NCBI RefSeq assembly: GCF_003264365.1
Contig: NZ_PYAK01000002.1
Coordinates: forward strand, 248,001-312,000
DNA from: Micromonospora noduli
GTDB taxonomy: Bacteria; Actinomycetota; Actinomycetes; Mycobacteriales; Micromonosporaceae
DNA length: 64,000 nucleotides
Direction: 5' to 3'
Positions 1 to 8,799 of this stretch are shown here, in pieces. The translations under genes and the position numbers were made by a program. The notes below the pieces were generated by a model. The model saw only the letters and a list, made by a program, of their open reading frames with translations, had not been told where the DNA came from and did not search any database. Positions within the stretch are counted from its first letter, which is position 1. Every line of letters begins with the position of its first letter.

Positions 1-644
1 CCCGCCTGCCCGACCGGGTCTTCTTGAAGGTCACCGACGGGGTGACCCGCGGGGCGGTGGCGGACCTGGATCTCTTCGATCTCTGCCACCGGCTGGTCGC
101 CTCAGGCCTGATGACCCCCACGGCTCGGGTCGCGGCGACGCTGGCAGAGGACGAGGAGCTGACCGGCGCCCTCACCGAACTGCGGCACCGGCCCCACGGA
201 GGTCGCAGTGCGGTGCTGCTGCGCAAGCTGCGCGACTGCCCCGCACGGTTGATGGAGATGCGGCAGGCCGAGGTGGTCACGGCGCTGAGCCGGGTGGTGG
301 CCCTGCTCAGCCTCGACGGTGTCCTCGACCGGCATCCGGCCCTGCTGGGCCCCTTCGTCGACCGGCTCGTCGACGCGTTGACGACGGAGGACGGGGAGGC
401 ACCCGCGGTGCTCGCCTACTACCTGACCGCCGGCTCGGGCGCGCCCCCCGCGCAGCAGGTCACGCGCCTCGAACACGCGCTCGGGCGGTGGCTGACCCGG
501 GCCCCGGACGTTCAGCTCGAACGGGCCGGCCAGCACTTCGCCCAGCACAGCAGTGACTGGCGCAAGGGTTGGCAGCGGCTCGCCGACAAATACAGCGGTC
601 GTCGCCGCAGGTACCGTCTCGCCCATCCGTTCCGGGACCGGTGA
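1..644 (+). CDS. C-terminal part of an unknown protein paired with a GTPase (5' end outside window)
   Basis: The reading frame is open from base 3, so the gene starts left of the window and only about 213 C-terminal residues are visible. The visible part is soluble, mostly helical (leucine- and arginine-rich) and ends in a basic tail. I recognise no catalytic motif. The stop codon lies 3 bases before the GTG of the membrane GTPase gene, so the two are almost certainly co-transcribed. Actinobacterial GTPases of this kind are often preceded by a large GTPase-associated protein (GAP1-type families), and this may be the C-terminal domain of one. That is an inference from position, not from a motif. 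Confidence 0.7.
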   Translation, partial: RLPDRVFLKVTDGVTRGAVADLDLFDLCHRLVASGLMTPTARVAATLAEDEELTGALTELRHRPHGGRSAVLLRKLRDCPARLMEMRQAEVVTALSRVVALLSLDGVLDRHPALLGPFVDRLVDALTTEDGEAPAVLAYYLTAGSGAPPAQQVTRLEHALGRWLTRAPDVQLERAGQHFAQHSSDWRKGWQRLADKYSGRRRRYRLAHPFRDR

Positions 645-647
645 GCC

Positions 648-2207
648 GTGCGACTCCTCGGGCGTCTTCTGCACTTCACCCTCAGCCTCGGTCTGCTGTT
701 CATCGTCGCCCTGCCGTTGGCCAACCTCGCCGCGCTCGGTGGCCTGGTCGCGGGGGCCGCCGTGGTCCTCGGGGTCGCCGGTGTCGTGCTGGTCGGACGC
801 GCCTCCTGGGTTCGGGTACGCACACCTGACGATGTGCACGGCGGCACGCTGGCGGGCCGGGTGGCGCCGGCATTCGTCCGGCGGGACTGGGCCTGGCCGC
901 AGTACTTCGCCGCTCAGGTGCTGCTCGACGCCCGGGCGCTTGTGGAACGCGTGCGGCTGATCACCCGTACGGTCTGGGTCCGGCCCTACCGGTGGGCCCG
1001 CGCCCACCGACTGAGGTGGTGGTGGCCGTTCTACATGCCGGTCCTCGCCTCGCAGGCCGGGGTGACGGTGGGCGTGGTGGCCGGCGTGCTGGGCGCCGGG
1101 TTGGTAACCGCCGGCGTCTCGGCGGCCGCCTGGCTGGTCGGCGTACCGGTGGTTCTGCTGCTGCGGGGCTTGGACGCGGGCTGGCAGACGGTGTTCGGCG
1201 CGCGGGCGAGCTGCCGGCGCTGCCATCAGCTCGCGGCGGTCCCGGCGTACCGCTGCCGTGGACCGCACCCGCCTGGCGACCGGCTGACCGGCGCGGACCT
1301 GCACCGGGATCTGCGTCCCGGGCGGCTGGGCGTGCTGTGGCGGCGCTGCGGTTGCGGCGTCCTACTGCCCACCACCGTCCTGCGCGCGGCATTCAGCCAC
1401 CAACTGGAGGCCTGCTGCCCCAGCTGCACCAAAGCACTGCTGCCGGGCGCCGGAGTGGTCACCGACGTACGGATGCCGGTGTTCGGGGCCGCCTCGGCGG
1501 GCAAGACCCAGCTGATCATGTCGGCCCTGGCGGGCCTGGAGCAGTCCGCGAAGCGGGTCGGCGTCGCGGTGGCCCTACCGGACGAGCACAGCCGGCAACA
1601 ACACGAGGTGTACGCGCGGCTGATGCGCGAGGGGGCATCGCCGGCCAAGACCGAGGCGGCCGGCCCGCCGGTGGCCGTCACCCTCCGGCTGGCCCGAGGG
1701 CCACGGGTGGCGCTGGTGCACCTCTTCGACGCGGCCGGCGAGAACCTGGTCGACCGCGAGCAGAATGCCCGGCTCGCGTACCTTGACCACGCGCGTTCCC
1801 TGATCTACGTACTCGACCCGTTCTCGGTCCGTCGGGTGCGCGACGAGTTCGCTCATGGGGCGCCGGAGATCTTCGCGGTCGCAAACCCGGCGACCTACGA
1901 CCCGGAGGACGCCTACAACGCGACAGTGCAGCGGTTGCAGGAGTTCGGCGTCCCCACCGGCCGTCGGCGGCTCGCCTTCGTGGTGTCCAAGGCGGACCTG
2001 CTCGAGAAGATGTCCGCTGGTCCCGACGATCCCGCCGCGGTACGAACCTGGTTGCGGGAGAACGGGCTGAACAACCTCGTGTTGGCTGTCGAACGGGACT
2101 TCCGGGAGGTGCGCTACTTCCTGGTGTCCGGGCGGGATGCGGGCCCGGACGGCGGGTTCGGGCCGGCGAACTGGATCCTCACCAGAGAGTGGAGCGGTCT
2201 TGGCTGA
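648..2207 (+). CDS. membrane-anchored GTPase with Cys-rich ribbon
   Basis: 519 aa, GTG start 3 bases after the preceding stop. The N-terminal third has two hydrophobic blocks (about residues 5-50 and 125-185) that should place it in the membrane. A Cys-rich segment follows (CRRC, RCGCG, CCPSC, about residues 188-265), probably a zinc ribbon. The C-terminal half is a P-loop GTPase: G1 GAASAGKT at about 279-286, a G3-like LFDAAGEN at about 360, and a G4-like VSKADLL at about 446. The layout resembles the double-GTPase (DO-GTPase2-like) families seen in actinobacterial conflict gene clusters; I am sure of the GTPase fold, less of the family. The next small gene overlaps its stop. Confidence 0.85.
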   Translation: MRLLGRLLHFTLSLGLLFIVALPLANLAALGGLVAGAAVVLGVAGVVLVGRASWVRVRTPDDVHGGTLAGRVAPAFVRRDWAWPQYFAAQVLLDARALVERVRLITRTVWVRPYRWARAHRLRWWWPFYMPVLASQAGVTVGVVAGVLGAGLVTAGVSAAAWLVGVPVVLLLRGLDAGWQTVFGARASCRRCHQLAAVPAYRCRGPHPPGDRLTGADLHRDLRPGRLGVLWRRCGCGVLLPTTVLRAAFSHQLEACCPSCTKALLPGAGVVTDVRMPVFGAASAGKTQLIMSALAGLEQSAKRVGVAVALPDEHSRQQHEVYARLMREGASPAKTEAAGPPVAVTLRLARGPRVALVHLFDAAGENLVDREQNARLAYLDHARSLIYVLDPFSVRRVRDEFAHGAPEIFAVANPATYDPEDAYNATVQRLQEFGVPTGRRRLAFVVSKADLLEKMSAGPDDPAAVRTWLRENGLNNLVLAVERDFREVRYFLVSGRDAGPDGGFGPANWILTREWSGLG

Positions 2208-2472
2208 GCAGGGGCAGGGAGGGCTGCCGCCCGGTCACCGGGCGGCAAGGCTGGTGCTCCTCGGCGCGCTGCTGGCCGCGCTGGCCGCCGGTGTCGTATC
2301 GCCCGCCGCGGACGGGTACACCAGGGGAGCCTGGGAGCAGGCCGGGCAGGTCGTCGCGTATTTCTTGGCGCCGCTGCGGGACCGGGCCACACCGGCGCCC
2401 CCGCCCACGCCGTCGCCCACTCCCGCCAAGCCGAAACCCAAGCCCAAGCCGACCAAGAGCCGGGCCGGCTGA
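2200..2472 (+). CDS. small membrane protein with Pro/Lys-rich tail
   Basis: 90 aa. I chose the TTG at 2200 because GGAG precedes it at the right spacing and it overlaps the GTPase stop (2205-2207), which fits translational coupling; an ATG at 2137 in the same frame would lie deep inside the GTPase gene. One hydrophobic helix near residues 14-33 is followed by a short loop and a Pro-Thr-Lys repeat tail (PTPSPTPAKPKPKPKPTK). No family recognised. It ends 2 bases from the stop of the convergent AAA+ gene. Its role is presumably with the GTPase, as a membrane partner. Confidence 0.6.
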   Translation: MAEQGQGGLPPGHRAARLVLLGALLAALAAGVVSPAADGYTRGAWEQAGQVVAYFLAPLRDRATPAPPPTPSPTPAKPKPKPKPTKSRAG

Positions 2473-2474
2473 AC

Positions 2475-4352
2475 TCAGCCGGCGCGGATCACGGTGCCGT
2501 GCGGCTGCACCGACAGTCGCAGCGCCACCTGCCCGGGACTGGCGAAGACGTGCTCGACCAGGGGCTCTCGCACCAGGCGGTCCAGGACGTCACGGATGCT
2601 GCGCACCCCCAGCCGCAGCGCCTCTGGCCGGCGCATCACCTCCTGCACCCGGGCAACGACGCTCTGGTCGTCGAGGGTCAGTCGGACCCCTTGACGGTGA
2701 GCGCTGGCGACCAGCTGCGCGAGCAGCTTACCGACGATCTGATCGACAAACTCGGGCCGCAGGATGTCAAACACTGTGATGCCGCCGCCGAGGCGGCCGA
2801 GCAGCTCCGGCCGGCCCAGGGTGGTGGTGAAGTGGTCGCGCACGGCGCGTTCGAAATGGGCGCTGACCTTCTCGTAGTCGGGCAGTTCACCGCCGTCGAG
2901 CCAACCGTACGTCTCGGCGGCGCCCAGGTTCGAGGTGAAGATGATGATGGTCTCGGAGAAGTACGCCGTGTTGCCGAGCGCGTCGGTGAGCCGACCATCG
3001 TCGAGCACCTGGAGGAACTTGTCGAACACCGAAGCGTGCGCCTTCTCGATCTCGTCGAAGAGCAGCACGCTGAACGGGCGCTGGCTCACCCGGTTGGTCA
3101 GTTCACCCCCGCGTTCGTGGCCGACATATCCGGGTGGCGCCCCGGTGAGCCGCTCCGCGGAGTGCGCCTCGGCGAAGGTGGACATGTCGAAGCGGGCCAG
3201 TGCGGTCTCGTCGTCGAAGACGAACTCGCTGAGCGTCCGGGCCAGCTCCGTCTTGCCCACCCCGGTCGGCCCGACGAAGAAGAATATGCCCTTGGGTCGG
3301 GACTCGGCGTTGTGCGGGTCGGCGACGAAGTCGATGCCGACGGTGGCCGAGGTCAGCGCCCGTCGGACCCGATCGACCGCGACGGGCTGGCCGATGACCC
3401 GTTCACCGGCCATCGGCCCGAACCGGGCGAGCCGGTCGCGAACCCGGCGCCACGGGTCCTGGCGCGGGCCGAACAGGGTGCGCTTCATCAGCGTCCGGGG
3501 TTCGTCGAGCGGGATCTCCTGCAGGTTGCTCATCCGCCACAGCCCGTCCAGCTCGCTGATCGCCATGCCTTCGCTCAGGTTGGCCAGCACCCGCAGGTCT
3601 TCCGGGGCCTTCCTGGCGGTGGCCGCCTGGTGGAAGTGGCGGGCCTGCTGGTGCAGGTAGACGTGCCGCTCGTCGAAGGTCGGCAGGGCCGCCTCGACCA
3701 CCTGGACGTACGGGCGATCCCGGTAGAGCCAGGCCGGCAGGGCTGCGAGGTCGTCCGCGACCAGCACGAGCAGATTACGCAGCTTGCCGGTCTGGGCCGC
3801 CTCGGTCATCGCCTTGGCCATCGTGCCGAGCAGCCGTCGCTCGGCGTCGCCGCCCCGCTCGGGCGGGGAGAGCATCAGGTCGGCCTGGTCGATGAGGAAC
3901 GCCGACGAGGTGCCGGCCTGCCGGAGCACCCGCCGGATCGCCGCCAGCGCGTCGTACGGGTTGGTCAGAGCCGGCGTGGGCGCGTCCCGCAGCACGGTGG
4001 AGAGCCGGCTCCGCACCGTTCCGGCCCGGTCGGCGCCGGCGGGCGGATCGCCTGCGGCGGGCCGGCCGACGTTCGGACCCACCAGCAGTCGGTGGAACTC
4101 CCGCTGGTCGTCCGCGTTGCCGAAGCTGAGCCCGTCGACCGGATCGAAGTAGCCGGTCAGCTGGTAGCCGAAGATCGACAGCAGGCCGGAGACGGCGGTG
4201 CGCAGCGGGTGGAACGAGCGGTCCCAGCGCACCAGGTCGCGCACATTGCCGTGGATGACGACGTGCCGGCCCCTGGCGATTTCGGCGGTGACCCGTTCCA
4301 ACCAGGCCGCCGCCGGTGGTGCGGTGGGCCGACCCGGCGGCGCGCCGGTCAC
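2475..4352 (-). CDS. ClpB/ClpA-like AAA+ ATPase with degenerate first module
   Basis: 625 aa, GTG start overlapping the upstream stop by 4 bp (GTGA). The C-terminal half is a canonical Clp D2-type module: Walker A GPTGVGKTEL (about 359-368), pore-loop-like GAPPGYVGHERGG, Walker B LLFDEIEKAH (about 430-439), sensor region IIIFTSNLG, and a C-terminal small domain. The N-terminal half looks like a first AAA-type fold but has no Walker A: the expected site reads HVVIHGNVRDL, while a Walker-B-like FLIDQAD remains. It lacks the Clp N-domain and the ClpB middle coiled coil, so it is not a housekeeping chaperone. As the last gene of the TerY-P operon it is probably the energy-using remodeller of that system. 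Confidence 0.9.
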   Translation of the reverse strand: MTGAPPGRPTAPPAAAWLERVTAEIARGRHVVIHGNVRDLVRWDRSFHPLRTAVSGLLSIFGYQLTGYFDPVDGLSFGNADDQREFHRLLVGPNVGRPAAGDPPAGADRAGTVRSRLSTVLRDAPTPALTNPYDALAAIRRVLRQAGTSSAFLIDQADLMLSPPERGGDAERRLLGTMAKAMTEAAQTGKLRNLLVLVADDLAALPAWLYRDRPYVQVVEAALPTFDERHVYLHQQARHFHQAATARKAPEDLRVLANLSEGMAISELDGLWRMSNLQEIPLDEPRTLMKRTLFGPRQDPWRRVRDRLARFGPMAGERVIGQPVAVDRVRRALTSATVGIDFVADPHNAESRPKGIFFFVGPTGVGKTELARTLSEFVFDDETALARFDMSTFAEAHSAERLTGAPPGYVGHERGGELTNRVSQRPFSVLLFDEIEKAHASVFDKFLQVLDDGRLTDALGNTAYFSETIIIFTSNLGAAETYGWLDGGELPDYEKVSAHFERAVRDHFTTTLGRPELLGRLGGGITVFDILRPEFVDQIVGKLLAQLVASAHRQGVRLTLDDQSVVARVQEVMRRPEALRLGVRSIRDVLDRLVREPLVEHVFASPGQVALRLSVQPHGTVIRAG

Positions 4353-5572
4353 GATCGGCTCCGGTCGTCGTGCGCCGGCCGGCGCAACGCCTCCACAGCC
4401 GGTGGCCGGGGCTGGCCGGGTTTGCCCTCCCAGTGCAGGCCGTCGGTCGCCACCCCCTGGTCGGCGAGCTCGGCGTGGAAGCGTTCGAGCAGTTCCTCGG
4501 TCAGGTCACAGCGGGAAATCGCCCCGCCGACCGCGTTCTCCACGACGATGTCGGAGCCAGCGGTGCGGTACTCCAACCGGTTGCCGTCGGCGTCCCCCGC
4601 GTAGACGGTCATCTCCACGGGTGAGCCGTCGGCGCGTTCGGCGACGAAGACAACGGCGTCGGCGCGCTCCGCCAGGCTGTCCGGCACGACCCGCAGGCCG
4701 GCTGCCGGCAGCGCGGCGCTGGCTGCCTCCACGATCAGGGCCATCCGGTCGAGCTGGTCGAGTCGGTTGTCAGTCGCCGCGGTCACTGCCTCGACCCGGT
4801 CGCGCAGGCCGGCGACGCGCCGCTCCCACCGGTCGACGTGGCCGCCGGCCGCCTCCTGGCGCAGACCGGTCAGCTCGGCGCGCAGCGCGGATTCCTCGGC
4901 CACCGCGAGGCCCGCCGCCGCCGCGTCGGCCAGCACGTCGACCAGCTGGGCGGAGAGCTCGTCGGTCTCCGTGGCCAGGCGCAGCAGGTGCGCCTGCCGG
5001 TCGCGGACCGTCTCCAGGTGTGCGCCGACCGCCTCGCCGAGCCGTTGGTGCAGGTCGGAGAAGCCACGCGCGTCCCCCGCGCGCCGCCTGGTGTCGTCCA
5101 GCAGCGCCGCGATGGTCCGGTGTCCCACCGGGTCGAACTGTGCCCCGTCGGTAAGCCCGCGCAGCGGCGCGACGGCCAGTTCCACCGCCCGGCTCTGCTC
5201 CTGCCGGGTCAGTTCCCGGGACACCGCGACGGTGAGTTCATCGGCACGTCGTTCGGCACCCCTCAACTCCCGCCCGATTCGGCTCAGCCCGGCCTCGTCG
5301 CTGGGGCGGCGCAGGCCGACGACCTGGTCGGTCGCCGCAGTCACCTGGGCATGCTGGGGCAACCCACGCGACATGCCCACCAGCTCGCCCATTCGCGCGG
5401 TCAGCGCGTCACGGCGTGCCTCGGCGGCCCGGATACCGGCGGAGAGACGTCGCTGGCGGTGCTCCTCCCGCCGCCGCCGGCGGTCCTCCTCGCGCCGCCG
5501 CCGGGCGGCCGCCAACTGTTCACGGCGGGCGACGTCGAACGCGACGGTCGTGTACTTCGGACTGCCGGACAT
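4349..5572 (-). CDS. coiled-coil protein of the TerY-P operon
   Basis: 407 aa. The ATG at 5572 shares one base with the upstream stop (TAATG). The first ~50 residues are a very basic Arg/Glu-rich helix; long heptad-like helices continue to about residue 300 (many Ala/Leu/Arg/Glu, few Gly or Pro). The last ~100 residues look like a compact beta-rich domain (MTVYAGDADGN, then a DIVVENAVGGAISR stretch). No enzyme motif is visible. Coiled-coil proteins next to AAA+ ATPases often act as adaptors or filaments; here that is inference. Its stop overlaps the AAA+ GTG. Confidence 0.8.
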   Translation of the reverse strand: MSGSPKYTTVAFDVARREQLAAARRRREEDRRRRREEHRQRRLSAGIRAAEARRDALTARMGELVGMSRGLPQHAQVTAATDQVVGLRRPSDEAGLSRIGRELRGAERRADELTVAVSRELTRQEQSRAVELAVAPLRGLTDGAQFDPVGHRTIAALLDDTRRRAGDARGFSDLHQRLGEAVGAHLETVRDRQAHLLRLATETDELSAQLVDVLADAAAAGLAVAEESALRAELTGLRQEAAGGHVDRWERRVAGLRDRVEAVTAATDNRLDQLDRMALIVEAASAALPAAGLRVVPDSLAERADAVVFVAERADGSPVEMTVYAGDADGNRLEYRTAGSDIVVENAVGGAISRCDLTEELLERFHAELADQGVATDGLHWEGKPGQPRPPAVEALRRPAHDDRSRS

Positions 5573-6228
5573 TATCGGCCTCCCTCGTCGGTGGGGTTGG
5601 TGGGCGTGAACGGCGCGATCTCGACGCCCTGAGCCCGCATGGCGGTCTCGAACCCGGCACGGAAGTCGGGCACCGGAGGGACCCCGACCCACTGGACGCC
5701 GTCCTCAGCCAGCTGCAGCTCGATGCCTGCGGACGTGTCCTGCACCGACGGCGCGTGCCGGTCGGTGAGGAAGTGCAGCCGTTGGTTCGTCGAGCCGCGC
5801 CAGAGCAGGTCGGCGTGGCGGGCGGCCACGTACGGGCCGTCCACCAGGATGTCGAGCTGGCCCAGCAGCCGGATCTGATCGGCGTCTTGCTGCCGGCGCA
5901 GGTGCTCCACGGTCCACCCGGTGAACGACATCACCGACCAGTCGCGGTCGGCGCGAATCCGCTCGACGAGCGCGCTGAGCCCGGCCGCCTGGGCCATCGG
6001 CTCGCCGCCAGAGAGGGTCAGCCCGGTGATGTCGGACGGCAGACCGCCGAGCCAGCCGGCCAGGTCGTCGATGGTGCGGGTGACCCCTCCGACGAAGGGC
6101 AGGTCTTCCGGCGCGACGCAGCCAGGACAGCGCAAGGGACATCCCCGTACCCAGATCACCGCGCGCAGACCTGGCCCGAGCACGGCGGTCCGGTCGGCGA
6201 CCCGGCTGATCTCGATGGTCGTGGTCAT
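5572..6228 (-). CDS. radical SAM protein, NrdG/activase-like
   Basis: 218 aa, ATG overlapping the kinase stop by 4 bp. The cluster motif CPLRCPGC (C-x3-C-x2-C, about residues 31-38) binds the 4Fe-4S cluster, and LSGGEP (about 71-76) contacts SAM. The length and the GPGLRAVIWVRGC lead-in resemble activating enzymes of glycyl-radical proteins and anaerobic ribonucleotide reductase (NrdG/PflA). No glycyl-radical partner is encoded nearby, so the target is unknown; candidates are a protein of the same operon or a nucleotide or peptide. Radical SAM within a TerY-P operon is the oddest part of this locus. Confidence 0.9.
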   Translation of the reverse strand: MTTTIEISRVADRTAVLGPGLRAVIWVRGCPLRCPGCVAPEDLPFVGGVTRTIDDLAGWLGGLPSDITGLTLSGGEPMAQAAGLSALVERIRADRDWSVMSFTGWTVEHLRRQQDADQIRLLGQLDILVDGPYVAARHADLLWRGSTNQRLHFLTDRHAPSVQDTSAGIELQLAEDGVQWVGVPPVPDFRAGFETAMRAQGVEIAPFTPTNPTDEGGR

Positions 6229-7271
6229 CGTCCGCTCCCCGGAAACGGATCGGGTGCGCCAGCTGCCACCATCCGGCACCAGGGGCAGTCGCGGTGCTCG
6301 CGCGAAAACACGTGGGTCGGGCTTGTGGAACAGCCGACGAGCTGGTTCCGCAGGTACGCCAGCACGGCGGCCCAGGACTGCGGGCCGGGCCGCGCGGTCG
6401 GCGCGTCGTACCCGACGTCGAGGGCCTCGGTGAGCCGGCGAAGCAGCACGGCCGGCAGCGCCTGCGGCGGTACCGCGCTGACCGGTGACCGGACGTCCGC
6501 CCCGAGCAGCCGGCAACAGCGGAGCCGGACGTTGTCGACCTCCTCGACCGGACCGGTCGCCCCTGGCCGTACACCTCCGTAGGGATGGAAGCCGAGGCAG
6601 GCCAGTTGGGCGGTCAGCACCGCCAGCGCCCAGTTGTCACTTGCCGCCTCCCGCCGCTGGCCCGAACGTCCGAGGTCCTCGGGCGCGGTGTACTCCGGAC
6701 GCGAGAACGGGCACGGCAGGTCCTTCCCGGTCGTCCGGTCGTGCAACTGCCAACCGTCGACGTCGATGAGGCAGACGCCGCCGCCGGCGGAGACGAATAT
6801 GTTGGCAGGCGCCAGGTCACCGATCAGGTGCCCACGCGCGTGCACAGACTGGACGAGCCGGGCCAGGTCTTCCGCCAGGGTCAGCCACCAGGCCCAGGTG
6901 GCGCCGGGCAGCATCCGGGCCCGGACGGCGGGGTTGAACAGCAGCGGCAGCGGCGCGAACCGGGGCGGCGCGAGCAGCGGTGCGGCGTAGCCGAGAAGCC
7001 GCCCGTCGTCACGCCGGTGCACGGCGGCGCTCGGCCAGGCCACCACGGGCCGCCCCGAGCGCACGGTCCAGCCGGTCGGTTCGGCGAGCATGACCCGGGT
7101 ACGGGCGGCCAACTCCTCCGGGTCCGCGCGGTGCAGGACCTTCACCACGGTGTCCGGCCGCAGCCGTAGCCGAAAGACCTGCCCCTGCGACCCCACCGAG
7201 CCGACCGGCGTGTCGAGGGTGTCGGCCGTCTGCTGGCCCTGCGGGCCGGTCAGCCACACGTCGAGGCTCAT
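6225..7271 (-). CDS. protein kinase-like protein of TerY-P triad with C-terminal Cys hook
   Basis: 348 aa, ATG overlapping the PP2C stop (ATGA). Kinase fold: VVKVLHRAD carries the likely ATP-site lysine, HLIGDLAPANIF (about 148-159) replaces the usual HRDLKxxN catalytic loop, and LIDVDGWQ (about 167-174) stands for DFG. The HxxGDL form is typical of the divergent kinases of TerY-P triads. The C-terminus has HRDCPWC (about residues 324-330), matching the zinc-ribbon or hook expected at the end of these kinases. Immediate neighbours are a PP2C phosphatase and a vWA protein, so it probably phosphorylates or is counter-regulated by them. Confidence 0.85.
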   Translation of the reverse strand: MSLDVWLTGPQGQQTADTLDTPVGSVGSQGQVFRLRLRPDTVVKVLHRADPEELAARTRVMLAEPTGWTVRSGRPVVAWPSAAVHRRDDGRLLGYAAPLLAPPRFAPLPLLFNPAVRARMLPGATWAWWLTLAEDLARLVQSVHARGHLIGDLAPANIFVSAGGGVCLIDVDGWQLHDRTTGKDLPCPFSRPEYTAPEDLGRSGQRREAASDNWALAVLTAQLACLGFHPYGGVRPGATGPVEEVDNVRLRCCRLLGADVRSPVSAVPPQALPAVLLRRLTEALDVGYDAPTARPGPQSWAAVLAYLRNQLVGCSTSPTHVFSREHRDCPWCRMVAAGAPDPFPGSGR

Positions 7272-8047
7272 CGGGGCACCGCCAGCAGGAGGGTTCGGTC
7301 GTCGTCGGTGAGGCTGCTGACCCGCCGACCGTTGAGCAGCCGGACGAGCGTCGACGGGTCGGTCTCGGCACCATCGACGAGCGTGAACAGCTGCGCGAAG
7401 ACCGCCGCGCCCGGTTGGCAGGGTCGGCTGCCGTCGTACTCGACGAGGAGGCTGTCGAGACCGTCGGTGCATACGGCGAGCCCGGTGAGATCGGGCAGTC
7501 GGGCGACGAGCCGACGCGCCTGCTCTCCGGCACGGGCGTTGGGCAGTAGCGTCGTCGCGCCGGGCTGCCGGTCGGCGCCGCCGGGCGGGGCGAGCAGCAG
7601 GTCGAGGTGGCCGCCGGCGGCCCGGACCACCACGAGGCCGTCGCCCACGGCGAGTACGGCGACCCACGGCGGGCGGGCGACCACGACGGTCACGGTGGTG
7701 GCCAGGTCGTCCGGCTCGATCCCACCGACGGCTCGGGCCAGCGCTCGCGCCGCACGGCGGAACCGGCGGAACAGCCGCTCTCCCACCAGGTCGAGCCACC
7801 CGGACCAGGCGGCGGCGGAGGTCGGTGGCTGGTCGCCGAGGAGCGGGACGAGCAGCTGCACTGCCAGGGTGACGACCAGGGACGCGCCGGTTCCGGCGCA
7901 GCGGCGGCTGCCCGCACCGTCGGCCGTGACCAGCAGCAGCGTGCCGTCGACCTCGTGGACCGCGTACGCGTCCTGGCCGCTGATCCCGGCCCGGACGTGC
8001 GCTCCACCCGCGGCGCTGCCGCCCAGGACCGACCATCGCGCTGTCAC
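7268..8047 (-). CDS. PP2C-like serine/threonine phosphatase of TerY-P triad
   Basis: 259 aa, GTG start chosen at 8047 because it gives a GTGA overlap with the vWA stop, matching every other junction of the operon. Metal-binding PP2C motifs are present in order: GQDAYAV (about 24-30), VTADGAGS (about 40-47), CTDGLDSL (about 192-199) and DDRTLLLA near the C-terminus. It is a stand-alone soluble catalytic domain. In TerY-P systems this enzyme opposes the partner kinase. No regulatory domain or membrane anchor is visible. Confidence 0.88.
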   Translation of the reverse strand: MTARWSVLGGSAAGGAHVRAGISGQDAYAVHEVDGTLLLVTADGAGSRRCAGTGASLVVTLAVQLLVPLLGDQPPTSAAAWSGWLDLVGERLFRRFRRAARALARAVGGIEPDDLATTVTVVVARPPWVAVLAVGDGLVVVRAAGGHLDLLLAPPGGADRQPGATTLLPNARAGEQARRLVARLPDLTGLAVCTDGLDSLLVEYDGSRPCQPGAAVFAQLFTLVDGAETDPSTLVRLLNGRRVSSLTDDDRTLLLAVPR

Positions 8048-8799
8048 CGGAGGTCGCCTCCGTACACCTGGCTGCGCACCCGCTCGAAGTCGACGTGGTC
8101 GGAGGTGGCCACCAGGATCAGGTCGAGCAGCTTCCGCAGGTCGAGGTCGTCCAGCGGGAAGTAGCCGCTCGGGGTGGCGAGGGCCCGCATCACCTCGTCG
8201 TCCACCCCGGGCACGCCGAACGCGAACAGCTGCATCCGCCGCGTCGACCGCCACTGCTCCAACCGCCGGGCGAGAGGCCGCCAGTCGTCGGTGGGGTTGC
8301 CCTCCTCGTCGGTCGGCGCGCCGTCGCTGACCAGGATCAGCCGAGGCCCACCGGTCTGTTGGGCGTGCACCGCCTGGACGTGCTGGCGGCGCTGCTCGAC
8401 GAGGGTGAGGGCCAGGTCCACCGCCGCCACCATCGGCGAGGCGCCCCCCGCGACCAGGGTCGGCAGTTCCAGCCGCGATGCCGGTACGAATGCGCCGTCG
8501 TCCTCGGCCGACGGGGTCCCGTTGCCGGAGACCACGCCTACCCCGCCCGCGCCGAAAGTGATCACCAGGAACTCGACGTCCCGGAGTGGTCCGCGCCCTT
8601 CCGCACGTACGCTGGGCAACCACCGCGCCAGTTCCCGGTTGAGCGCGTCGATCGCGCGTACGCCGTTGCTCTGGGTGGCCGCCATCGACCAGGAGGTGTC
8701 GATCAGGAGCGCCACGAAGCGACGCCGGTGGGTGTCGGTGATGAAGGGGATTTCGTCGGGCCCGTCGCTGTCCTCCTCGAACAGCGCAAAGGGGTTCAT
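8044..8799 (-). CDS. TerY-like von Willebrand factor A protein
   Basis: 251 aa, ATG overlapping the upstream small gene (ATGA). The MIDAS motif DTSWS (DxSxS, about residues 34-38) is intact, followed by the conserved GGASPM threonine-position segment and LVSDGAPTD (about 142-150) supplying the third metal ligand. It lacks a signal peptide or TM helix, so it is cytoplasmic like TerY. vWA proteins of this group are thought to act as metal-dependent assembly platforms; here it sits directly upstream of the phosphatase and kinase, completing the triad. Confidence 0.9.
   Translation of the reverse strand: MNPFALFEEDSDGPDEIPFITDTHRRRFVALLIDTSWSMAATQSNGVRAIDALNRELARWLPSVRAEGRGPLRDVEFLVITFGAGGVGVVSGNGTPSAEDDGAFVPASRLELPTLVAGGASPMVAAVDLALTLVEQRRQHVQAVHAQQTGGPRLILVSDGAPTDEEGNPTDDWRPLARRLEQWRSTRRMQLFAFGVPGVDDEVMRALATPSGYFPLDDLDLRKLLDLILVATSDHVDFERVRSQVYGGDLR

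Noticed and set aside
102..1304. 400-codon minus-strand frame opposite the GTPase region
   Set aside because: Shadow frame rich in Arg, Pro, Gln and His without any motif.
2499..4604. 701-codon plus-strand open frame opposite the AAA+ and coiled-coil genes
   Set aside because: No domain or motif, composition typical of the antisense of high-GC genes; the minus genes carry intact Walker motifs.
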